Shown here: positions 8,721-16,286 of the stretch, one piece after another
How positions within the stretch are numbered: position 1 is the stretch's first letter
Layout of the letters: each line of letters starts with the position of its first letter
Assembly (NCBI GenBank): GCA_047936785.1
Contig: CP176394.1
Direction: 5' to 3' (one strand)
Source of the DNA: Acidaminobacterium chupaoyuni
Lineage (GTDB): Bacteria; Bacillota; Clostridia; Oscillospirales; Butyricicoccaceae
DNA length: 64,000 nucleotides
Position numbers and translations under genes: made by a program
The notes under the pieces: generated by a model
What the model was told of the DNA's origin: nothing
The model's database searches: none
Seen by the model: only the letters and a program-made list of their open reading frames with translations

Positions 8721-8768
8721 AAGAAAAGATCGCCCACTTTTGAATTCAAAATTGGGCGATCTTTTCTT
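8721..8768. terminator. bidirectional terminator
   Basis: GATCGCCCA and TGGGCGATC arms are extended by A/G- and T/C-rich flanks, giving a long symmetrical stem between converging HxlR and LytS-type genes. The stop codon of the kinase gene (8746-8748) lies inside the stem. Confidence 0.75.
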
Positions 8769-10098
8769 TTTTATTATCTTTTTTACTTTTTTCTCTTGGC
8801 GGCGCGTCTGTTCGCGGAACTGTAATCGTCATGACGGTTCCCTGCCCCGCCGTGCTGTCAATCTCCACTGTGCCGCCGCACATCATGTGCAGGCGCTCCC
8901 GGACATTGGCAAGACCCACATGGCTGCGCTCGCTGTCATCCAACGGTGCCGAAGGGGCAAAGCCCACTCCGTTATCCTTCACGGTCACAATATGGCTTTC
9001 CGGCGTCTCCTCCGCAGAGATAACCACTGTGCCGCCCTCCACCCTCTGCATCACGCCGTGGCGCACAGCGTTTTCCACGATGGGCTGAAGCGTCAGCGGC
9101 GGAATCTGAAAATCATCCGTTTGAATGTTATACTTCACGGTTAGCCGCCCTTGAAAACGCCTTTTTTCCAATGAGAGATAGTTCTGTGTGTGGTGGAGTT
9201 CCTTGCGGAACGGGATCAACCCTTCAATTTGCAGAGAATCCATATTTCCCCGCAGGAATTCTGTAAACTCCAGCGTAGCCGCCTCAGCATCAGGGGCTCT
9301 GCCGTGACACATATCCTGGATCACAGACAGCGTGTTATAGAGAAAATGGGGTTGAATCTGGCTGAGCATCAGTGACATCCGCGAATCGGTCAGTTCCTTT
9401 TCCCGTTTGGCCAGCGCATATTCCTGATCCAGATAGAGCATCAGGAACAGAATCAATATGACGGTAAAAATACTGAGCGCGAATAGCGGCACCGTTGGAA
9501 CAGAATCTTGTATGGCAACCACGACAAAGCATATCCCGATATAAGCCGCATAAGTAACATATTCCCTGCGTTTTTTTGAACATTTGGTTTTAATGGCCAT
9601 GAATACAGCTTGAGCAGTCGGGACAAGCAGATAGGTGAAGGTGATGATGCTTTGAAGCCAGAAAAGCTTTCCCTCCGTGTATAAACCACTCGGGCTGATG
9701 TAAAAAATCCAACCGGTTAGGATGGAACAAAGATCCAAGACGCAAAGCACAACGACCGGGGCTCGGATAAGGCGTTCGCCCATCTTACCGGGGGCCGCAC
9801 CGGGCATCAGCCGATATTCCATAAACTGATACCAAAAGTAGCAACCCACCGCCACCGCTGCAATCGAAACACCGTTGGCCGCAGCATTCAGCAGATAATA
9901 ACTCCTGAGTGATCCATTTTCCACCACTATCCAGAGGATATCCGTCACCAGCATAATAATATAGGTCACAATTATCTTTTTCAGAATGGTAAGCTCTCGC
10001 TGGTTCCCAACTTCCGACTGAAGGCGGAGAAAGATGGTGGCGGTAAACACGACGCAAAACGCCTCAGTCACAAGATACGGCAGATATGCGTTTATCAT
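8746..10098 (-). CDS. LytS/YpdA-type membrane sensor histidine kinase
   Basis: 450 residues. About seven hydrophobic segments fill the first 220 residues. The kinase part is the His_kinase (PF06580) type: SQIQPHFLYNTLSVIQDM with His251 as phosphorylation site, then PIVENAVRHGV, DNGVGF and SHVGLANVRERLHMM of the ATPase domain. Such kinases usually partner a LytTR-type response regulator, but none is adjacent. The start at 10098 has GGAGGATC in front; the longer frame to 10197 adds an unconserved stretch. The end lies in a shared terminator. Ligand unknown. Confidence 0.88.
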   Translation of the reverse strand: MINAYLPYLVTEAFCVVFTATIFLRLQSEVGNQRELTILKKIIVTYIIMLVTDILWIVVENGSLRSYYLLNAAANGVSIAAVAVGCYFWYQFMEYRLMPGAAPGKMGERLIRAPVVVLCVLDLCSILTGWIFYISPSGLYTEGKLFWLQSIITFTYLLVPTAQAVFMAIKTKCSKKRREYVTYAAYIGICFVVVAIQDSVPTVPLFALSIFTVILILFLMLYLDQEYALAKREKELTDSRMSLMLSQIQPHFLYNTLSVIQDMCHGRAPDAEAATLEFTEFLRGNMDSLQIEGLIPFRKELHHTQNYLSLEKRRFQGRLTVKYNIQTDDFQIPPLTLQPIVENAVRHGVMQRVEGGTVVISAEETPESHIVTVKDNGVGFAPSAPLDDSERSHVGLANVRERLHMMCGGTVEIDSTAGQGTVMTITVPRTDAPPREKSKKDNKKEKIAQF

Positions 10099-10387
10099 GG
10101 AAGATCCTCCTCCCGCAGCGGCAAAATTGTATTGGGCCGCGCTGCCGAAACCTGATTTGTTTGCAAAATTGTAACACATTTCTGTCGATAAATGCAACTC
10201 ATGAATGGCGCATTTATTCCCATAATTTTGAGCCTTTTCAACTGAAATCCCGCCCGACTTCTTTTCTAAACAGAAACAGGCAGTACAATCTTTTGATATT
10301 CTTCTAACCGGCTTTTTACTGTCTAATTTTCTTCAGCGTCCCAGAAAGATATTACCAGATTGATTGGTTGCAGCACGGCGGCATGAA

Positions 10388-12523
10388 TTATAAAAGCCGC
10401 TGTATCGTTGACCGCAGAACTGCCGCATCGATTGGCTTAGCAATGTGTCCGTTCATACCCGCGGCGATGGAACGCTCCCGATCTTCTGCGAATGCGTTGG
10501 CCGTCATCGCCACAATGGGGACGCCGGCGCGAAGCGGATCCGCAAGCGATCGAATCTTCTTTGTCGCCTCATAGCCATCCATCACCGGCATTTGAATGTC
10601 CATCAAGATCAGGTCGTAATACCCGGGTTCAGCGGCGGATACCATGTTGACCGCGATTTCTCCGTTTTCCGCCCATTCCACGGTGAATCCGGAATGGGTC
10701 AGCAGATTCAAAGCAATTTCTCTGTTCAGCACATTATCCTCCGCCAGCAGCAGCCTTTTCCCCGATGGGATATTCACCGGCGCGGGTGCTTCAGGCTGTT
10801 CCTGTATGGGCTCCGCTGTAATTTTCCCGTCAAATGAAAAAGTGAATTCCGTTCCCTTTCCAACTTCGCTTGTATAGGAAAGGCTGCCGCCCATCAGCTC
10901 TGCCAGGTTCTTGGCGATGGAGAGGCCCAGACCGGCTCCCTGCACGCCGCTGACCGTGGATGTTTTTTCTCGTTCAAACACTCCGAAAATCCGCTGGCTG
11001 AATTCTTTGCCTATACCGATGCCGGTATCTTTCACCTGGAATTGATATTTCAGGTGATCTGTGTCTTCACCGGGCATTTCGCATACTTTTAAGATGACGG
11101 TTCCGCCCGGTTTCGTAAATTTCATGGCATTGCTCAGCAAATTGGAAACCACTTGTGTAATGCGCATCGCGTCGCCATCCACAAACATCCGACTGGTATC
11201 ATCCGCAACAACAAAACGCAGCCCCTTTTGCTCCATGTTGATGCGGAACACTTCCTCCAGATGCGTCACCAGTTCGTGAATGCTGATGGCCTCGCTCTGT
11301 ATCTCAATTTTTCCGCTTTCGATGCTTGACATATCAAGAATGTCATTGATGATGCTCAGCATATGCTTCCCTGAAAACTTGGCTTTGTTCAAGGCATCCA
11401 GCGCTTTATCGCGGTCATCTATGTTTTGAATGGCGATATCGCTGAAGCCAAGGATGGCATTCATCGGCGTTCTGATATCATGAGACATATTGAACAGGAA
11501 CGCGGACTTGGCGCGGTTTGCGGCCTCAGCCTGCTTTTTTTCTTCTTCCAGCACCTTCTGATATGACAGAGCTGTTTTCAGGTTATTCTCTCGAACCTGC
11601 AGTGCAGACAGAAGATAACCCGCAATGCCGATCACGAATACGACGATCATGATGTATGCAATATAAAATGCAAAATTTGCCTCCAGAACCGTTTTGAAGG
11701 ACTTGTTTTCCACATTCATGGCAAGCCATTTCTCATAGAGTCGAGCAACCGTACCATCATCGCTCATTTCTTTTATCACCTGATTGATCGGCTCTTTCAG
11801 TTCCGGTGCGGTTTCGCGGATTCCCATCGCCGGAAAACTCTCCATAAGCGTTACAGACGGCACAAGGTCAAGCTTGTCACGCTCTATGATTTTTGTGGCG
11901 ACAGATGCATGGCAAATGCCGTAATCCACTTCTCCGCTGGCAACGGCATGAAGGATATCGGAATTGGTGTTGTATCCCACATATTCACAATTGAGTTCAA
12001 AAAGCTTCGTAATAATAGATTGAGAAGCGATTCCCACTCGCTTTCCATAGAGGGAACCGACATTCAAAATCTTGTCCTTCCCGAAAATTTTGATTTCGTC
12101 GTGAGAAATCGGAATCGTTTTCAATGTGGATGTTTTGCTTTCATCTGCGAAAATTTCAAGGCCCAGCAGCACATCGGCTTCGCTGCTCTGAATCATGGCT
12201 TTGCACTCAGGCCAGGTACCCAATTCAATGCGCACTTTTTTCCCCATTCTATTTGCAATTTCAGTTGCAAGCTCAATGTTTAACCCGCTGGGCTTTTTAT
12301 CGGCATCATAAAAAGAATAGGGCTCAAAATCGTAATCCGCAGCAAAAACAAGCGTTTCCGCGTTGGGGTCTGTTACGGTTGATGCTGTGGTAACCGTAGG
12401 GTTGGGCAAAAAGCGTCCTTCCTTATAAAGGGTAAATACCACGGGAATTGACGCAAAAATAAGAACCAAGACAGCTAATGTTATTTTTACCCTGTGTGAC
12501 TGCACCGAACTGGGGTTTTTCAT
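10388..12523 (-). CDS. hybrid histidine kinase with extracellular solute-binding domain
   Basis: 711 residues. A single N-terminal membrane anchor (about 12-30) is followed by an extracellular type-3 solute-binding domain (about 50-275: LVFAADYDFEPYSFYDADKK, ELATEIANRMG, VDYGICHASVA), as in amino-acid ABC binding proteins. A second membrane helix (about 285-310) leads to HisKA (NMSHDIRTPMNAILGF, His348), an ATPase domain (NLLSNAMKFT, DTGIGIG, GAGLGLSIAKN) and a receiver with Asp642 (LILMDIQMPVMDG). It probably senses a small organic solute, perhaps an amino acid. No Hpt or output domain is present. AAGGAG lies ten bases before the ATG. The 289-bp gap towards the LytS-type gene shows no other feature. 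Confidence 0.9.
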   Translation of the reverse strand: MKNPSSVQSHRVKITLAVLVLIFASIPVVFTLYKEGRFLPNPTVTTASTVTDPNAETLVFAADYDFEPYSFYDADKKPSGLNIELATEIANRMGKKVRIELGTWPECKAMIQSSEADVLLGLEIFADESKTSTLKTIPISHDEIKIFGKDKILNVGSLYGKRVGIASQSIITKLFELNCEYVGYNTNSDILHAVASGEVDYGICHASVATKIIERDKLDLVPSVTLMESFPAMGIRETAPELKEPINQVIKEMSDDGTVARLYEKWLAMNVENKSFKTVLEANFAFYIAYIMIVVFVIGIAGYLLSALQVRENNLKTALSYQKVLEEEKKQAEAANRAKSAFLFNMSHDIRTPMNAILGFSDIAIQNIDDRDKALDALNKAKFSGKHMLSIINDILDMSSIESGKIEIQSEAISIHELVTHLEEVFRINMEQKGLRFVVADDTSRMFVDGDAMRITQVVSNLLSNAMKFTKPGGTVILKVCEMPGEDTDHLKYQFQVKDTGIGIGKEFSQRIFGVFEREKTSTVSGVQGAGLGLSIAKNLAELMGGSLSYTSEVGKGTEFTFSFDGKITAEPIQEQPEAPAPVNIPSGKRLLLAEDNVLNREIALNLLTHSGFTVEWAENGEIAVNMVSAAEPGYYDLILMDIQMPVMDGYEATKKIRSLADPLRAGVPIVAMTANAFAEDRERSIAAGMNGHIAKPIDAAVLRSTIQRLL

Positions 12524-12690
12524 CTTTTCATCGCTCCTTCGCGTTGTCAGTGAGGAAGAAAACAGCGGAGTACTTCAGAATTATAGCGGTTGATCTTATT
12601 TTGTTGCTGCTCGTTTTGCAGCAGTTCATTTGTATTTTTGTTTTCACTCATGACAGAGCTTCCTGCCTCTTGTAGGAAGTTGCTGTCCGG

Positions 12691-13128
12691 TCAATCCAGA
12701 GCATCCGGATAAACAAGGGGGAAGTTCTTATCCAGCGCTTTCATCAGCCGAAAGAAGGTGGCCTTATCTTTCGGCGCGGCGTCGGCAATGTGCCTTGCAA
12801 TACTTTCGTCTGCCTTTTCTTCCATTCTGGCAAACAACTCTTTCCCCGCATCCGATAAATAAAGGGGCTTCGTGCTCTGACGCAAAGCGGTGTTATCGCT
12901 ATAAACCAAGCCATCCTGTGTCAGCTTTTTGATAACTCGACTCAAATACCCCTTGTTCAAGTCGATGTATTCTGTAATTTGGTTTGCGATGATCCCCGGA
13001 TGATGACCAATCGTCACAAGAACATATGTCTCGGTAAAAGAATAGCCTGTTTCCTGAAATTCTTTGCTGTATACCGCAAGAATGTGATAGCATGTCCGAA
13101 TCACGCTTTTTACGGGCTCGTAGTCCAT
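12691..13128 (-). CDS. MarR family transcriptional regulator
   Basis: 145 residues with a typical MarR winged-helix core: ITEYIDLNKGYLSRVIKKLTQDGLVYS is the recognition helix and turn, and STKPLYLSDAGKELF the wing. The N- and C-terminal helices form the dimer interface in this family. The start is the ATG at 13128, after GAAGGTG; the longer frame to 13188 begins in the promoter region. A palindrome GTTGC-N5-GCAAC 44 bases upstream is a plausible autoregulatory operator. The gene it controls is not obvious: the hybrid kinase gene follows on the same strand after 167 bp. A bulged hairpin at 12652-12687 sits just past its stop codon but lacks a U-run. Confidence 0.88.
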   Translation of the reverse strand: MDYEPVKSVIRTCYHILAVYSKEFQETGYSFTETYVLVTIGHHPGIIANQITEYIDLNKGYLSRVIKKLTQDGLVYSDNTALRQSTKPLYLSDAGKELFARMEEKADESIARHIADAAPKDKATFFRLMKALDKNFPLVYPDALD

Positions 13129-13171
13129 TTTTTCACCTTCTGTCAAATCTCTTTTTATTATACGGCGGCAA

Positions 13172-13186
13172 GTTGCTAAAGGCAAC
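13172..13186. promoter_or_regulatory. possible MarR operator
   Basis: GTTGC and GCAAC are separated by five bases, immediately upstream of the MarR gene. Confidence 0.35.
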
Positions 13187-13306
13187 AATATTTGGCTAAA
13201 ACATACAAAACAGATTGCTTTTATTATTGCATGAATGTATGATTATATTATAGCTCCATTTGATACTGCTATTTACATCAATATTCACATATAGGAGGGC
13301 GGAGTT

Positions 13307-13531
13307 ATGGCTGAAAGCGAAGAAACAGAAAATACATATAAGGATATCATTCATCGTGAAGATATGGATATCATCCCCAGCGGCCTTGGGCTCTTTTCGT
13401 GTGAAAACGGGTTGTATGTGCCGCTATACTTCAATGATCGATATTTTGAAATGATGCATACCACCCGGAAGGTATTCTTTACTCACTGGACATTTCAACA
13501 GGAATTCTGTGCAGCCAAATTTTTAAAATAA
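13307..13531 (+). pseudogene. short PAS-like N-terminal fragment
   Basis: 74 residues with a strong RBS (AGGAGG, ATG at 13307). The segment MDIIPSGLGLFSCENGLYVPLYFNDRYFEMMHTTRK resembles the start of PAS domains found in Clostridia sensor and GGDEF proteins, where an IPxGIGxF motif is followed by xYxNDxFY. The frame stops after the first strands and helix, far short of a 100-residue PAS domain, so this is probably the 5' end of a decayed sensor gene. It could instead be a genuine small protein. Family resemblance is from memory. Confidence 0.35.
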
Positions 13532-13645
13532 ATATTGAACGGCAAAGAATGTGGCTTGGTCGCTTTGCTGAATTTAGATACGCTTACTGTTGGAGCAATT
13601 CAGAATGCTGAACGCTGAGCACCTACAAATTGAATATTCAAGCTA

Positions 13646-13861
13646 ATGCTCCGCTTGATCGACATGATTGGGGAACCTCAGGAGGCCGCCCTTGTCGCCC
13701 AGAATACCGACCCACTCTTGGCAGCATATTTTGTGAATGCTTTCAGCGGCGTACACCCCGACGCTTTGTCTATGGTTTACGCTGCATATCGCGAAGGATA
13801 CCAGCTTGAATCTTTTTCTGTTCCCAATTTTCGGCTGTTTACCGTTTGCAAATTGCAATAA
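13646..13861 (+). CDS. unrecognised 71-aa ORF, possible gene remnant
   Basis: The frame begins after a TGA and has an ATG at 13646 but no ribosome binding site. The composition (MIGEPQEAALVAQNTDPLLAAYFVNAF) is protein-like and soluble. It may be the 3' part of a gene whose 5' part is lost, possibly related to the fragment at 13307. I do not recognise a family. An imperfect hairpin (GCCCACTGCC/GGGCAGGC region, about 13869-13907) follows. Confidence 0.25.
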   Translation: MLRLIDMIGEPQEAALVAQNTDPLLAAYFVNAFSGVHPDALSMVYAAYREGYQLESFSVPNFRLFTVCKLQ

Positions 13862-13993
13862 TTAAAAAAAGCCCACTGCCGATCGGTCAAATCAGCAATG
13901 GGCAGGCTCTTATTGCCGGGTAGACAAGTTGGAGCAAATAAATTATAAGGCATTGTAAATGCAATGTCAAATTTTAGAAAGAAGGAACATGAT

Positions 13994-14443
13994 ATGGGTC
14001 TGATGGATAAGCTGGGTGGAAGTGTCATCCAAGGCGTGCTCGGCAACATGAGTGAAATTTCTCCCGAGGCGCTGCAGAAAGAATACGGTGCATATTTAAT
14101 GGACGGGGAAACGATTCAAACCGGTTTCAAACTGGTGCGCGACGCTATGATTATTACAGATAAGCGCATATTGGAGTTTGACAAGCAAGGTGCAACCGGG
14201 CAGAAAATGCGCGTTAACTCAATCTATCTCAATTCGATTTTTGGCGTGTCTGCCGAAACAGCCGGCTTTGGAATCGATGACAGCGAGCTTGAAATTTACT
14301 ACATCCAGACGCCTTATATGAAAGCGCACGGAATCCAATACGCAAATAAAAAGTTTGAGTTCCCCAAAAAGTATAATATCCAGAGCTTATATAAAATGCT
14401 GCAAGAACTCGCCTACGACAATTACCAGAATCTGAACAAATAA
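13994..14443 (+). CDS. bacterial PH-domain protein (YvbH/bPH_1-like)
   Basis: 149 residues. After an N-terminal helix (GLMDKLGGSVIQGVLGNM) the sequence LMDGETIQTGFKLVRDAMIITDKRILEFDKQG followed by SIYLNSIFGVSAETAG and a DSELEIYY strand matches the bacterial PH-like fold of the DUF1696/bPH_1 family. These proteins are cytoplasmic and of poorly known role, some linked to envelope stress. The start at 13994 follows GAAGGA. It is the only intact gene between the MarR operator region and the tRNA. The 290-bp gap after it contains a GCCGC/GCGGC hairpin near 14459-14489 and otherwise nothing I can name. Confidence 0.75.
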   Translation: MGLMDKLGGSVIQGVLGNMSEISPEALQKEYGAYLMDGETIQTGFKLVRDAMIITDKRILEFDKQGATGQKMRVNSIYLNSIFGVSAETAGFGIDDSELEIYYIQTPYMKAHGIQYANKKFEFPKKYNIQSLYKMLQELAYDNYQNLNK

Positions 14444-14686
14444 ATGAAATAAAAAAAGCCGCCTCGACGCTAGCAACACCGAAGCGGCAAGCATATATCG
14501 GGCAGGCCGATACACACCTAACAAAACAATCTTGGTCATGCTTCCGCGGCTTTTACATTGGATGTATACGGTCATGTTACGGACCAAATGAAGCGGCAAA
14601 GCGCGGCGCGAATGGAAAACTATATTCAGTCGATATGAAATCCAGAAAGGGAAAAAGCAAGGAAAAATCCGCTGAAAAAATAAATA

Positions 14687-14728
14687 AAAGCCCGCAAAAC
14701 GCTGTCATATCAACGCTTTGCGGGCTTT
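14687..14728 (-). terminator. terminator of the tRNA-Ala gene
   Basis: AAAGCCCGCAAA (14687-14698) pairs with TTTGCGGGCTTT (14717-14728); T-rich sequence follows on the minus strand. Confidence 0.7.
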
Positions 14729-14734
14729 ATACTT

Positions 14735-14810
14735 TGGTGGAGACGAAGAGGATCGAACTCTCGACCTTACGGATGCGAACCGTACGCTCTCCCAGCTGAG
14801 CTACGCCCCC
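14735..14810 (-). tRNA. tRNA-Ala (anticodon CGC)
   Basis: 76 bases including an encoded CCA. The acceptor stem GGGGGCG/CGTCTCC contains the G3-U70 pair that defines alanine tRNAs. The D-arm (AGCTCAGCTGGGAGAGC), the anticodon stem TACGG/CCGTA with loop TTCGCAT (anticodon CGC) and the T-loop GTTCGATCC are all present. CGC reads the codon GCG. Confidence 0.93.
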
Positions 14811-14994
14811 AAATCAAATTGCTTGATTAATATACCACACTTTTACATGGTTTGCAAGCCTTTTCCACAAATTTTGCTTTTTCACCGATCCGTTTTGCTT
14901 TTCATTTTTCTATGTTTAAAATCATTGCAAATGCAGGCAAAGTGTGATATAAATAATAAATATATAGAAAATGCGATGAAAAAGAAAGTAGCTT

Positions 14995-15215
14995 AGCGTT
15001 ATTTTGGTTAGAGAACGATGGTCACCGGCTGAAAGCCATCCGCAAAATTGCTAAGTGAAGTTCCCTTTTGAGCACTGCCGCTGAACTCTTGATGAAAAGT
15101 AGGCCGCAGCGTTTGCCGCGTTAAGGCGCTTGAGTGCCCGCTTTGTCGGGAACCGGGGTGGTACCGCGGAAGTTTGCTTTCGTCCCTTTTTAGGGGATGA
15201 AGGCTTTTTTTATTT
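14995..15215 (+). promoter_or_regulatory. T-box riboswitch of pheST
   Basis: The T-box core GGGTGGTACCGCGG is at 15156-15169 and would pair with the uncharged tRNA CCA end. It is followed by a terminator (GCTTTCGTCCCT paired with AGGGGATGAAGGC, then T7 at about 15175-15214) that overlaps the antiterminator. The stem I specifier is probably TTC at 15061-15063 (within GTGAAGTTCCC), which matches Phe and the downstream pheS; GTT in the adjacent register is less likely. The coordinates of the 5' end are approximate. Confidence 0.9.
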
Positions 15216-15249
15216 TAAAATCCTATCACGATATAAAGGAGTAGTAACG

Positions 15250-16269
15250 ATGAAAGAACAGCTCAACCAAATTCTTTCCAAAGCGCTGGATGAAATCGGA
15301 AGCGTCGCCACGAAAGAAAATTTAGAGTCTGCCCGTGTCAAATATCTCGGAAAAAAGGGTGAACTCACGGCTATCCTGCGCGGCATGGGCAAGCTCTCTT
15401 CCGAAGAACGGCCTCAGATCGGCCAATTGGCCAACGAAGTTCGTGAAAAAATCGAACAGGCCATCGAAAAAGAACAGTCTGTGATCGCTGACCGCATGAT
15501 CGCTCACAAACTGCAAACAGAAACCATCGATGTAACGATGCCCGGCGCTTCCCTGCCCATCGGCAAGCGTCATCCGCTGAACACGGTGATGGATGATATC
15601 TATGATATCTTCACCGGTATGGGTTTTTCGATCGCAGACGGCCCCGAAGTGGAATATGACCACTATAACTTTGAAGCGCTGAATATTCCCAAAAACCATC
15701 CTGCCCGCGACACACAGGATACTTTCTATATCAATGATAATATCGTGCTGCGCACACAGACTTCACCCATGCAGATCCGCACCATGGAAAAGCAGAAACC
15801 GCCCATCCGCATCATCGCCCCCGGCCGTGTTTACCGCAGCGACGCGGTGGATGCCACCCATTCCCCTGTTTTCCATCAGATCGAAGGTCTGGTGGTGGAT
15901 AAAGGCATTACCATGGGCGATTTGAAGGGCACCTTGGAGGTCTTTGCCAAAAAGCTTTATGGTGAAGACACCGGCGTTCGTTTCCGCCCCCACCACTTCC
16001 CCTTCACCGAACCTTCTGCCGAAATGGATATCACCTGCTTCAAATGCCATGGCAAAGGCTGCCCTCTCTGCAAAGGTGAAGGATATATCGAAATTTTAGG
16101 CTGTGGCATGGTGCATCCCAAAGTTCTGGCCGGCTGCGGCATCGACCCTGAAATCTATTCGGGCTTTGCCTTTGGCATCGGTTTGGAACGCATTGTCATG
16201 CGGCGTTTTAAAATTGATGATTTACGCCTGTTCTATGAAAACGACCTGCGTTTTCTGTCACAGTTCTAA
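15250..16269 (+). CDS. pheS: phenylalanyl-tRNA synthetase alpha subunit
   Basis: 339 residues. The N-terminal coiled coil (about 1-90) binds tRNA; the class II catalytic core follows with motif 2 (RIIAPGRVYRSDAVDATHSPVFHQIEG) and motif 3 (FAFGIGLERIVMRRF) near the end. FTEPSAEMDI lies in the active site. A Cys-rich insert (CFKCHGKGCPLCKG), typical of many bacterial PheS, precedes motif 3. It forms an alpha2-beta2 enzyme with PheT. The start at 15250 follows AAGGAG; the longer frame from 15130 runs through the T-box. Expression is controlled by the T-box. Confidence 0.97.
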   Translation: MKEQLNQILSKALDEIGSVATKENLESARVKYLGKKGELTAILRGMGKLSSEERPQIGQLANEVREKIEQAIEKEQSVIADRMIAHKLQTETIDVTMPGASLPIGKRHPLNTVMDDIYDIFTGMGFSIADGPEVEYDHYNFEALNIPKNHPARDTQDTFYINDNIVLRTQTSPMQIRTMEKQKPPIRIIAPGRVYRSDAVDATHSPVFHQIEGLVVDKGITMGDLKGTLEVFAKKLYGEDTGVRFRPHHFPFTEPSAEMDITCFKCHGKGCPLCKGEGYIEILGCGMVHPKVLAGCGIDPEIYSGFAFGIGLERIVMRRFKIDDLRLFYENDLRFLSQF

Positions 16270-16286
16270 GAAAAGGAGAAATAATC

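Noticed and set aside
12652..12687. Terminator after the MarR gene
   Set aside because: A bulged hairpin is present but no U-run follows on the minus strand, so it is mentioned only with the gene.
14718..14996. 92-aa plus-strand ORF
   Set aside because: It is read through the antisense strand of tRNA-Ala.
15130..15249. N-terminal extension of PheS
   Set aside because: It reads through the T-box terminator; the RBS and family start are at 15250.
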